Positions 1 through 6,262 are shown, numbered from the stretch's first letter. The stretch is 7,029 bases of DNA from Desulfobacula sp. (GCA_018702715.1 JABIYQ010000606.1:1-7029), one strand, 5' to 3'. The notes: a model not told the origin generated them from the letters alone. Numbers and translations: made by a program.

Positions 1-227
1 CGTCCAGCGAAAAAAAAGTAGACAAAAACATAAAAGAGATTGTTGATGAAAGAAAAACCAAAAAGCAGCGGGGAAAACCTCCTGCCGGAAAAACAATCTT
101 GAAACCCCGATCCCGCAAGAAAACTGAAAAAACCAAATCCAGGGGAAAAACGTCCCGATCAAGAACACGCTTCCAGCAATCTTCTAAAAAAGGCAGCGCA
201 AGGGGTAAAAAACAAAATCATTCGTGA
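1..227 (+). CDS. C-terminal basic tail of an unidentified protein (5' end outside window)
   Basis: An open frame runs from the window edge (first full codon at 3) to a TGA at 225-227, giving 74 residues. More than a third are Lys or Arg, mixed with Ser, Gly, Thr and Gln, and there is no hydrophobic core. It is therefore a disordered, strongly basic tail rather than a folded domain. Such tails are common at the C-terminus of bacterial RNA-binding enzymes such as DEAD-box RNA helicases and some pseudouridine synthases, where they add nonspecific RNA affinity. That assignment is only a possibility, because no diagnostic motif lies inside the window. The last 10 bp overlap the 3' end of the convergent diguanylate cyclase gene, and I see no terminator hairpin between the two. 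Coding is supported by the open frame and consistent composition, but the identity is unknown. Confidence 0.6.
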   Translation, partial: SSEKKVDKNIKEIVDERKTKKQRGKPPAGKTILKPRSRKKTEKTKSRGKTSRSRTRFQQSSKKGSARGKKQNHS

Positions 228-1765
228 ATAATGGTTCTATTCCGCCCTGCTTTTTTTGCCTTGTAAAGGGCTTTGTCTGCAAAATCAAGGAGCTTATCAA
301 AGGCGAGAAATTTGTTCTCTGCTGTTCCAAAAACCCCTGTACTGACTGTCAAATGTATTTGCTTGTCACCTATTTTCAAGGGATTCCTGCAAATATTTTC
401 ACGCACACGTTCGGCTACGGCAAAGGCTTTTTCGGGGCTTGTTTCCGGCATAATGACTACAAACTCTTCGCCGCCATATCGTCCAAATATGTCTATATTA
501 CGTATACTCTCCTTCACTATCCGGGTAAATACCTTTAAAACCTTATCGCCAAGAAGATGACCAAAATGATCATTCACAACTTTAAAATCGTCCAGGTCAA
601 TCAACAATATGGATATCGATCTGCCCGACCTTTTTGTTTTTGCAATTTCGATTTCCGAAAGGGATATCAGATAACGGCGGTTATAGATATTGGTTAATTC
701 ATCTATAGATGCCATTTTTTCTAGCTTTACCATCAGGTTCTTTTGCAGGGAGATATCCTTAAAGATGATAATGGTTCCAATTTTTTTATTTTCCCTATTA
801 AAAAGAGCAGATACTGATAAATGGAAATAAAGGACTTTATTTCCCTCCATAATTAAAACTTCATCTTGTGGCGATATGTTTGAGGATAGGATTTCATTAA
901 TCTTATGGCTGTTTCCCAGGTTAGTACGAATATTAAGTCCTATATTTTGTTTTGAAATATCCGGGAAAATTTTTTTACATACCTGATTAAAATCAACCAG
1001 TCGGTTCTCCAGATTCAGAACAAGGATTCCATCTTTCAATTCCTCAAATATATTATCCCGTGCAACCGGAGCAAGATCGAAAAGCGAAAATTTGAATATG
1101 CCAACGGCAAATAAGGGAACACTGGCTGCAAATAAAAGCGGATTAATATCAAAGTTCCACGGTATATCCACAAAAAGATAAAAAATAAATCCGACCCATT
1201 GGATGAAAGTGGCCACCAGCATAGCAATTGCCTGTTTTCGATAAAAAGCGGCCGCACGGATAACAAATTGGAAAAATAATATTGTGGTGATGACTAAAGC
1301 GATATTGGTATAAAAATCATGAAGCAGATAAAAAGGCCCTCTTTCAAACTCCAGCATTGGAAAAGGAGAGGCTGTGTTTATAGAAACTGTTTTATAAAAC
1401 AGATGATGAAAATCATTTAATTCTCTTGATACCAGAGTGATCAGGGGAATAATGAAAATTACCATCAAGTTGCCATGGGTCTGCCATTTTTCCTTTCCCG
1501 TATAACAGATGGCAATCATCAGCACCAGTCCCGGTAGAACAGAAATCCCAATATACTGGATTTTAGACCAAAAAAGCATATCGGAAAGTGTCGAGCTTGT
1601 AAGCTCAAACCCATAGCCAAACGCATAAACAGCTACTGCAGCTCCTAAAATACGAAAGTATTTTATTAAAAGAGTTGATCTGAAATTAAAGGAGTAGACA
1701 GACAGAAACAGACTGATAATCCCTGCAGTAAAAAGAAGAATAAGAAGAATAGACCTGAATTCCAT
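218..1765 (-). CDS. Membrane-bound diguanylate cyclase (7TM sensor - PAS - GGDEF)
   Basis: The 515-residue protein would make cyclic di-GMP from two GTP at the inner membrane. Residues 1-230 form about seven hydrophobic segments resembling the 7TM sensor module found at the N-terminus of some histidine kinases and GGDEF proteins. Residues about 232-345 look like a PAS domain (FEELKDGILVLNLENRLVDF, then the closing FKDIS). Residues about 350-512 are a GGDEF domain with an intact GGEEF active site at 431-435, the metal-binding aspartate region LLIDLDDF near 390 and the N-D-x-F-G-H stretch at 398-403. The RxxD motif at 422-425 sits six residues before the GG, as in the product-inhibition I-site of PleD, so activity is probably feedback-inhibited by c-di-GMP. 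No EAL or HD-GYP domain follows. The ATG at 1763-1765 has only a weak upstream AGGA at long spacing. It lies 45 bp after the thymidylate synthase stop, so it is probably cotranscribed. The signal sensed is unknown. Confidence 0.93.
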   Translation of the reverse strand: MEFRSILLILLFTAGIISLFLSVYSFNFRSTLLIKYFRILGAAVAVYAFGYGFELTSSTLSDMLFWSKIQYIGISVLPGLVLMIAICYTGKEKWQTHGNLMVIFIIPLITLVSRELNDFHHLFYKTVSINTASPFPMLEFERGPFYLLHDFYTNIALVITTILFFQFVIRAAAFYRKQAIAMLVATFIQWVGFIFYLFVDIPWNFDINPLLFAASVPLFAVGIFKFSLFDLAPVARDNIFEELKDGILVLNLENRLVDFNQVCKKIFPDISKQNIGLNIRTNLGNSHKINEILSSNISPQDEVLIMEGNKVLYFHLSVSALFNRENKKIGTIIIFKDISLQKNLMVKLEKMASIDELTNIYNRRYLISLSEIEIAKTKRSGRSISILLIDLDDFKVVNDHFGHLLGDKVLKVFTRIVKESIRNIDIFGRYGGEEFVVIMPETSPEKAFAVAERVRENICRNPLKIGDKQIHLTVSTGVFGTAENKFLAFDKLLDFADKALYKAKKAGRNRTIIHE

Positions 1766-1810
1766 ATGGAGTGTTTAATCCTGTAAAGCTCTTTCTTATA
1801 AAATTAATAG

Positions 1811-2611
1811 TTAAGACATTTCCCGAAATTCATCCATGGATCGTCCTCTTATAGCTTCCGCAATTTCAAATACATAATCATAAATATGAAGTCCTTTGGA
1901 GGATGCTATAATCTCACCGTTTTCAACTCCGATCTGCTCGGCACAATATTGTTTCATCATTTCAATGGCAGCAAGGTTTGCCGGGAATCCGCCAAATAAA
2001 TCCCAGGACCTGAAATAAGGGAAAAAATGAAGTTTTCCATCCTGGATTCGGGTATCAATGTGTCTAAGACAGGGCGGATCAAGCAGCACCATATCAGAAG
2101 GCTGGCCCACCTGCAAAATCATCTGATTGTTCCTGTGACCTTTATTTTTATAGGTCCAGATCATCATCTCCATCTGGTTTACATAGTGTTGCCCGTTTTC
2201 CTCAATTAAAATATTTCTATCTTCCCAGATTTCTTTTTCCTGTACCAGGATTTCCGACAGGTTTTTATAATTATCGGGCAAATATTGAGAATCACATTTG
2301 CAAATCCGCTGTCCATATGTATAGGACTCTCCTTTTTTTTCCTCACCAGTCATGAGATACGGCAGATAATCATCCAGGTAATCCTCTTCCACCGGGTCAG
2401 GAAATCCCAGTGCCGGATTTACCTTTGGCAACAAGGGAATGCTTGAAGGGTGTGTGATATGGATAGTTATAAAATCGAACTCAAGTCTTTTCTGACCTTC
2501 AAAAGATCCACGATTAATGGTAAAGGCCCTGCCGGTTTCAACACACCTGTAAAGAGTTTGAAACCATGCATCTGAAAGGCTTGTGGCTTTTATAAACAAT
2601 GGCTGTAGCAT
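1811..2611 (-). CDS. thyA: ThyA-family thymidylate synthase, methanogen/archaeal-like type
   Basis: The 266-residue protein belongs to the classical (non-ThyX) thymidylate synthase fold, which methylates dUMP to dTMP with a reduced folate. Catalytic Cys181 lies in D-P-P-C-L. The dUMP-binding set aligns by spacing with E. coli ThyA: R201-S202-x-D204 (R166/S167/D169), N212 (N177, the dUMP/dCMP discriminator) and H242-I-Y244 (H207/Y209). The Y-G-Q-R-I motif near 99-103 matches the Y-G-x-Q-W segment of the family. The arginine pair that contacts phosphate across the dimer (R126/R127 in E. coli) appears as R160-N161, so one arginine is missing. The divergent N-terminus and PCLRHID in place of PCH recall methanogen-type enzymes, so the folate cofactor may differ from the standard one. 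The ATG has a good AAGGAG at 2618-2623 with 6-nt spacing. It is the first gene of a likely operon with the downstream diguanylate cyclase. Confidence 0.85.
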   Translation of the reverse strand: MLQPLFIKATSLSDAWFQTLYRCVETGRAFTINRGSFEGQKRLEFDFITIHITHPSSIPLLPKVNPALGFPDPVEEDYLDDYLPYLMTGEEKKGESYTYGQRICKCDSQYLPDNYKNLSEILVQEKEIWEDRNILIEENGQHYVNQMEMMIWTYKNKGHRNNQMILQVGQPSDMVLLDPPCLRHIDTRIQDGKLHFFPYFRSWDLFGGFPANLAAIEMMKQYCAEQIGVENGEIIASSKGLHIYDYVFEIAEAIRGRSMDEFREMS

Positions 2612-2651
2612 TAATTGCTCCTTGTTTGATTTGATCTATTGGTGAAGCTTA

Positions 2652-2680
2652 AATATATACTTAAATCCAGACTGTGACAA
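2652..2680 (-). promoter_or_regulatory. Predicted sigma70-type promoter of the thymidylate synthase gene
   Basis: On the minus strand TTGTCA (2675-2680) is followed after 17 nt by TATATT (2652-2657). Each hexamer matches the consensus at 5 of 6 positions, about 40 bp upstream of the start codon. The 15-bp tandem repeat lies directly upstream of the -35 box. Confidence 0.6.
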
Positions 2681-2681
2681 C

Positions 2682-2711
2682 TATAATCTGATTTAATATA
2701 ATCTGATTTAA
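2682..2711. repeat. Perfect 15-bp tandem duplication
   Basis: The unit TATAATCTGATTTAA occurs twice head-to-tail (2682-2696 and 2697-2711). Its CTGATTT core also occurs in inverted orientation as AAATCAG at 2751-2757. It sits between the two divergent promoters, just upstream of the thymidylate synthase -35 box. It may be a replication-slippage product or a duplicated activator site; two copies are too few to decide. Confidence 0.8.
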
Positions 2712-2797
2712 CTGGTACTAAAAGATTTTCAATATTATTAAAAAATACTCAAATCAGCATTTTGCGAAAATTTCTTTAAAAAATTCAATTTTTATTA

Positions 2798-2826
2798 TTG
2801 ACAAAGAATTAAAGTTAATTTAACAT
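2798..2826 (+). promoter_or_regulatory. Predicted sigma70-type promoter of the metal-regulator operon
   Basis: A perfect -35 box TTGACA (2798-2803) is followed by a 17-nt spacer and a -10-like TAACAT (2821-2826). The -10 box overlaps the left arm of the ArsR-type operator, which is the usual arrangement for repression by a SmtB/CadC protein. Confidence 0.7.
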
Positions 2827-2845
2827 ATGAATAATTGTTCATATG
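2824..2845. promoter_or_regulatory. ArsR/SmtB-family operator palindrome
   Basis: Perfect 8-bp arms CATATGAA (2824-2831) and TTCATATG (2838-2845) flank TAATTG; 20 of the 22 positions are symmetric. The TGAA-N6-TTCA core is the hallmark of operators bound by SmtB, CadC and relatives. It overlaps the -10 box and touches the ribosome binding site GAGGAG (2845-2850), so binding would block transcription of the repressor's own operon. Confidence 0.8.
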
Positions 2846-2857
2846 AGGAGATATTAA

Positions 2858-3202
2858 ATGGATCTATGTGATGAAAAATGCATTAACGAAAAAATGGTAA
2901 GGAAAACTGCAAAAACCATCCCCCAAAAGGAAGTAATAGAGCAGATGGTTGATATATTTAAGGCCTTGGGTGATCCCACCAGGCTTAAAATAGTTCTTGC
3001 TCTCTTAAGCCAGGAACATTGTGTCTGTGACATTGCCGTTCTTTGCAATCAGACCGATTCTGCTATTTCCCACCAGCTTCGAATATTGAGAACAATGAAA
3101 ATTTTAAAAAACCGCAGGGACGGCAAAATCATTTATTACTCCATTGATGATGAACACGTCATCTCACTTATCAACATGAGTCTCGACCACGTAAAACATT
3201 AA
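2858..3202 (+). CDS. CadC-like ArsR/SmtB metal-sensing repressor
   Basis: The 114-residue winged-helix repressor has the family recognition-helix pattern (C-N-Q-T-D-S-A-I-S-H-Q-L-R, 63-75) and the wing R-R-D-G-K-I-I-Y-Y (86-94). It keeps both metal sites of the CadC type. Cys4, Cys8, Cys55 and Cys57 have the same spacing as the thiolate alpha3N ligands Cys7/11/58/60 of staphylococcal CadC, which sense Cd/Pb/Bi. Asp98, His100, His111 and His114 match the alpha5 Zn site (D101/H103/H114/E117), with His replacing the final Glu. The protein is therefore expected to leave DNA when it binds soft or divalent metals such as Cd, Pb or Zn; the true inducer is inferred. The ATG follows GAGGAG by 7 nt, and the gene lies 12 bp after its probable operator. 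It is 19 bp upstream of the permease and probably controls it as well as itself. Confidence 0.92.
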   Translation: MDLCDEKCINEKMVRKTAKTIPQKEVIEQMVDIFKALGDPTRLKIVLALLSQEHCVCDIAVLCNQTDSAISHQLRILRTMKILKNRRDGKIIYYSIDDEHVISLINMSLDHVKH

Positions 3203-3221
3203 ACTTGAGGTATTATTCAAA

Positions 3222-4298
3222 ATGTCTATTATATATGAAATTTTAAAAGAATCCTGGCATATTTATCTTGATGTTGCCATCTATATGCTGTTTGGTTTTT
3301 TTGTTGCAGGCATCCTGTATGTTTTTTTCAAAGCCGATAAAATAAAACAATACCTTGGAACGGGCAAAATAAAACCCGTCATTTTAGCTGCACTCTTTGG
3401 TATCCCGATCCCTTTATGCTCCTGCGGCGTTGTCCCCGTTGCCACAGGCCTAAAAAAGCAGGGGGCCAATAGCGGGGCTGCCTTATCTTTTATGATAGCC
3501 ACACCCGAATCCGGTGTGGATTCCATTGCTGTGTCCTGGGCCATGCTGGATCCGATCATGACTGTGATTCGGCCTGTGGCAGGATTTATTACTGCAGTTT
3601 CCACGGGGATTGCCCAAAATTTTCTGGGAAACGAATATACCTCGGATACGTCAAGCATAAAAAAAAAGACCAGTGGCTGAGGTTGCTCGGGAAACTATTG
3701 TGCAGTTGCACAAAAAGACAATGAAACACTTTCTGAAAAACTAATGAGAGGTATTAAATATGCCTTTGGAGAATTGCTAACCGATATTGCAAAGCCTTTT
3801 ATCATTGGAATCTTCATTGCCGGTATCATCACTTTCTTTTTCCCGGACGACCTTACATTATGGGCCAATGATCACAGTTTTCTATCAATGCTTGTCATGC
3901 TGGCAGCAGGAATCCCCATGTATGTCTGTGCCACATCATCCACACCCATTGCCGCAGCTTTGATACTAAAGGGCCTGAACCCTGGTGCAGCCTTGGTTTT
4001 TTTATTGGCCGGTCCTGCAACCAATGCTGCAACCATAAACATTGTAAAAAACATATTCAATACAAGGGCACTTGTAATATATTTGTCCATGATTGCTGTT
4101 TGTTCCCTTGCCATGGGCTTTTTTGTTGATTTTGCGTATAAAGTATTGGATGTGCAGGCAAGCGCGGTTGTGGGGCAGGCTTCTGAACTTTTTCCTGAGA
4201 GTGTCCAGCTGATTTCTGCAGTCATACTCACAGGTCTCATAGTTTTTAATATGATATCGAATTTCAGACAGCAGGCAGGGCAGGCCCTGTCCCATTAA
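3222..4298 (+). CDS. SO_0444/ArsP_1-type heavy-metal permease with an in-frame TGA, probable selenoprotein
   Basis: Read through the TGA at 3678-3680 as residue 153, this is one 358-residue protein. Two homologous membrane domains (about 1-131 and 175-358) each carry a G-I-P motif followed by a small-residue stretch: GIPIPLCSCGVVP with a Cys66-x-Cys68 pair in the first, GIPMYVCATSSTP with Cys236 in the second. T-P-E-S (94-97) and G-P-A-T-N (264-268) are also equivalent. This is the pattern of the DUF318/ArsP_1 permeases, which include the SO_0444 Cu/Zn efflux group and organoarsenical exporters. The halves share a frame with no other stop. The linker reads S-G-[TGA]-G-C-S-G-N-Y-C, a likely metal-capture segment (Sec153, Cys155, Cys160). 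The ATG at 3744 has no ribosome binding site, so separate translation of the second half is unlikely. A SECIS-like hairpin follows the TGA. The alternative is a nonsense mutation of a Cys or Trp codon. The likely role is efflux of a soft or transition metal, controlled by the CadC-like repressor just upstream. Confidence 0.8.
3678..3680 (+). other. Candidate selenocysteine (UGA) codon
   Basis: This TGA is the only stop between codon 1 (3222) and the TAA at 4296-4298. It lies beside Cys codons in a linker where a thiol or selenol ligand makes sense. Decoding would need SelA, SelB, SelC and SelD, none of which is in this window. Confidence 0.65.
3698..3713 (+). promoter_or_regulatory. Candidate bacterial SECIS hairpin
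   Basis: A perfect 6-bp stem TTGTGC/GCACAA closes an AGTT loop. The loop begins after 23 nt from the TGA, within the 16-37 nt range published for bacterial SECIS elements. The second loop base is G followed by T, fitting the rule of a G in the first two loop positions and echoing the GU recognised by SelB in the fdhF loop. Below the stem an A-A mismatch and a possible T-A pair (3696/3715) leave the lower part weak. It lies wholly inside coding sequence. Confidence 0.6.
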
Positions 4299-4308
4299 AC
4301 CCAAATAA

Positions 4309-4372
4309 AGGGGTCGGACTTTCCTTTTGTTGTTTTTTATCAAAAACACACAATAAAAAAAGCCTGACCCCT
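4309..4372. terminator. Bidirectional terminator-like or REPIN-like dyad between converging genes
   Basis: The outer arms AGGGGTCGGACTTT (4309-4322) and AAAGCCTGACCCCT (4359-4372) pair at 12 of 14 positions around an AT-rich loop with T and A runs. It ends the permease operon and overlaps the stop codon of the converging small gene, so it can serve both strands. The GGGGTC..GACCCC form also resembles dispersed REP-type repeats, which cannot be tested here. Confidence 0.5.
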
Positions 4373-4646
4373 ATGACTCCTCAAGCTTGTGGCTGTCCTG
4401 CCAGGTCAGATCAAGTTCATATATACTTTTCAAATCCTTAATTTTTTTAAGGTTTTTTTCGCTGAAAGGTGCTTTGCCTTCAAAGGCATGCAGCACAATG
4501 CCTTCAATCAGGTTGCCAAGAGACATATCATGATATTCAGCAAATCCCTTTAATACCTTTAGCAGCCTTTTTTCAATTCGAACACCCGTCTGCACCCTTT
4601 CAATCTTACGTGACGGATTTTGAGAAGGTTTTTGTTGCCCGGCCAT
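4371..4646 (-). CDS. Small ribbon-helix-helix-like protein
   Basis: The 91-residue protein has a basic N-terminus, then a possible beta strand around 18-24 (RVQTGVRI) and two helices at about 25-40 and 42-56 (M-S-L-G-N-L-I-E-G-I-V-L). This is the order of a ribbon-helix-helix DNA-binding fold, followed by a charged C-terminal helix. Such proteins dimerise and bind operator DNA, but the sequence is too divergent for a firm family name. The ATG at 4644-4646 has a clear AAGGAG 8 nt upstream. The gene begins inside the end of the MFS transporter gene (41-bp overlap, different frame), so the two are probably translationally coupled. A role in regulating the transporter is possible but not shown. 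No toxin partner is visible. The stop at 4371-4373 lies in the terminator-like dyad. Confidence 0.65.
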   Translation of the reverse strand: MAGQQKPSQNPSRKIERVQTGVRIEKRLLKVLKGFAEYHDMSLGNLIEGIVLHAFEGKAPFSEKNLKKIKDLKSIYELDLTWQDSHKLEES

Positions 4647-5847
4647 CTTTTTTCTCCTTATACAATATCAAAGAAATTATACTCAAGACCATTAGTACCA
4701 GACCTGAAACCATTAGCAAATTCTGGTACTCATATTTTTCCAATAAAACCCCATAAACAATCATAGCCCCCGGTATTGCGGCATTCCCCACTGATCCTGC
4801 CACTGCAAATACTCTTCCGGCAAATTTGTTATCAATACTTTTTTGCAAAAGCGTCTTAAATGAAATACCTGCGCATATAATGCAGCAGCCAAATAAAAAT
4901 ATCATGACAAGAAAAAGGGATAATAAAACGATTGGGTTCCCGCTAAAAAAAGATGCTGAAACATAAAGCAGCCCGACACAAAAAACACTTACAAACAATG
5001 CTGTTTTTTCCTTTCCATAAATATTTTTCATACTCAACACAATAGCCATAATAATGGTTCCAAGACCAAAGGCTGCTTGGAAAAACCCGAAAGTTCTTGC
5101 CCCGTCCAGACTGATCGCATCAGAAATCACGGGCATAAATACTTCTATGGAACCCACAAAAAAGTGAATAACCATCACCATAAACAAAAGGATCACCAGC
5201 ACCCTTTTTGAAAAAATGTATTGATACCCCTGTTTCATATCCTCGAGAATTCCCAACTGTTTTTCATTTATTACGTGTTCCTGTTTATGGGGAATTTGAA
5301 TAAAACATTCTAACCCGGCAGACAGAATAAACGAAACAGCATTAATGATAAAGACCCATAAATATCCAAAATATGAAATAAAAATCCCTGCTAAAAAAGC
5401 CCCGGCAATGGTGGAGAATCCATTCACAAACTGGTGTTTAGAATTTGCCGTGGCCAGATCTTTCTCATTGACAATCTGTGGGATCACAGAAGGTATGGCC
5501 GGGTCAAAAAAGGCTGCATTAGCGCTCAAGAGTGCCTGCATTAGTAAAATCACATAAAAGTTCATCATTTCAAAATAAAAAAGAAGGGCAAACAAGGCAA
5601 TAATCAAGCCCCGCAAAAGATCTGTTCCTACAATAATATATTTCCGGTTATACCGGTCGATAAAAGCACCTGAAAAAAAACCTATAATTAGTGAAGGGAT
5701 CAGGGATGCTGCAAGCACGGCACCCATCTTTGCCGAAGACCCTGTTGTTTTCAGCACCCAAAAAGACAGGGCAATATAATGGAATTTATCTCCGATCTGT
5801 GAAACAAACTGCCCCGTCAACAAATAAAAAAAATTTCGATTAATCAT
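4606..5847 (-). CDS. MFS efflux transporter (MefA/MFS_3-like)
   Basis: The 413-residue inner-membrane protein, hydrophobic throughout with about 12 predicted segments, is a major facilitator exporter. The N-terminal S-Q-I-G-D-K-F-H-Y-I-A-L-S-F-W-V-L pattern and loop 2-3 motif A (G-A-F-I-D-R-Y-N-R-K, about residues 60-69) are typical of the MefA/EntS-like drug and siderophore exporters of the MFS_3 type. Substrates in this group vary (macrolides, enterobactin, lipophilic drugs) and cannot be read from sequence. I chose the ATG at 5845-5847. A GTG three codons earlier (5854-5856) is only 2 nt from the AGGAG at 5859-5863, whereas the ATG is 11 nt away, which is usable. The 3' end overlaps the downstream small ribbon-helix-helix gene. 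A promoter with an embedded dyad lies just upstream. Confidence 0.88.
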   Translation of the reverse strand: MINRNFFYLLTGQFVSQIGDKFHYIALSFWVLKTTGSSAKMGAVLAASLIPSLIIGFFSGAFIDRYNRKYIIVGTDLLRGLIIALFALLFYFEMMNFYVILLMQALLSANAAFFDPAIPSVIPQIVNEKDLATANSKHQFVNGFSTIAGAFLAGIFISYFGYLWVFIINAVSFILSAGLECFIQIPHKQEHVINEKQLGILEDMKQGYQYIFSKRVLVILLFMVMVIHFFVGSIEVFMPVISDAISLDGARTFGFFQAAFGLGTIIMAIVLSMKNIYGKEKTALFVSVFCVGLLYVSASFFSGNPIVLLSLFLVMIFLFGCCIICAGISFKTLLQKSIDNKFAGRVFAVAGSVGNAAIPGAMIVYGVLLEKYEYQNLLMVSGLVLMVLSIISLILYKEKKDGRATKTFSKSVT

Positions 5848-5889
5848 TATTAACACGACTCCTGAAATAAATTAAATTAAAACCGGGGT

Positions 5890-5919
5890 ATTGTTACCAA
5901 TGTACCAAGGTAATGTCAA
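5890..5919 (-). promoter_or_regulatory. Predicted promoter of the MFS gene with an embedded operator-like dyad
   Basis: On the minus strand TTGACA (5914-5919) is followed at 17-18 nt by TAACAA or AACAAT (5890-5896). Arms TTACC (5894-5898) and GGTAA (5909-5913) form a dyad spanning the spacer and touching both hexamers. This is a typical place for a TetR- or MerR-type regulator to act. The regulator is not identifiable in the window. Confidence 0.45.
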
Positions 5920-6117
5920 GATATTTTTAAAAAACCTCAGGTACAGCCATGGGACAAATCGGTATTTAGCAAATTTGGCAATACTGCCATTTTTTCTAAA
6001 TAGCAATGAATTGTCTTCTGATTCATCCCCAAGCTCCGAATTCTTTAGCATAGGTCACTTACAGCCCCTATATCTTGCCAGTTTTAATCGGTGCTTTCAA
6101 AAGCAAATCTCGTCTTT

Positions 6118-6134
6118 AAGGGGTGGCCCCTTTT
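6118..6134 (+). terminator. Possible rho-independent terminator hairpin
   Basis: A perfect 6-bp stem AAGGGG/CCCCTT with a TGG loop is followed by TT and, a few bases later, a T5 run (6141-6145). No clear plus-strand gene precedes it, so its role is uncertain. Confidence 0.3.
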
Positions 6135-6242
6135 GAGACCTTTTTGACAGTAATCGTTCCGCTTCGGTCAGTAGCGGATAGGGATATGACGATTTGATGA
6201 TTTCGGAAAGTTTCCGATATTTCTGACTTCTTTACTCCCGGG

Positions 6243-6262
6243 GAAAAAAGGCTGTTTTGCCT
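6243..6262 (-). terminator. Weak terminator-like hairpin downstream of the methyltransferase pseudogene
   Basis: On the minus strand AGGC-AAAACA-GCCT is followed by T5. The stem is only 4 bp, but the T run and position after the pseudogene fit a degraded terminator. Confidence 0.3.

Noticed and set aside
224..560. Plus-strand frames over the 3' end of the diguanylate cyclase gene
   Set aside because: The minus strand here encodes the conserved GGDEF domain, and the plus frames have no motif or ribosome binding site.
2682..2711. Possible CRISPR-like repeat
   Set aside because: There are only two abutting 15-bp copies with no spacers, so it is a tandem duplication.
3281..3658. Long minus-strand open frame within the permease
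   Set aside because: It is antisense to a well-supported membrane protein, has no ribosome binding site, and its sequence matches no family I know. The same applies to 3872-4240 (-) and 4002-4349 (-).
3744..4298. Second half of the permease as an independent gene starting at ATG 3744
   Set aside because: It has no ribosome binding site, shares the frame of the upstream half with no other stop, and would give only one half of a two-domain permease. I treat it as the continuation past the TGA.
5872..6051. Minus-strand 59-residue frame (starts MLKNSELGDE, ends GNNTPVLI)
   Set aside because: It has no Shine-Dalgarno sequence and contains the predicted transporter promoter. A remnant gene cannot be excluded, but coding is not supported.
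5891..6136. Plus-strand open frame of about 81 residues in the gene-free stretch
   Set aside because: No ribosome binding site and no recognisable domain. It begins inside the predicted transporter promoter and ends in the 6118-6132 hairpin.
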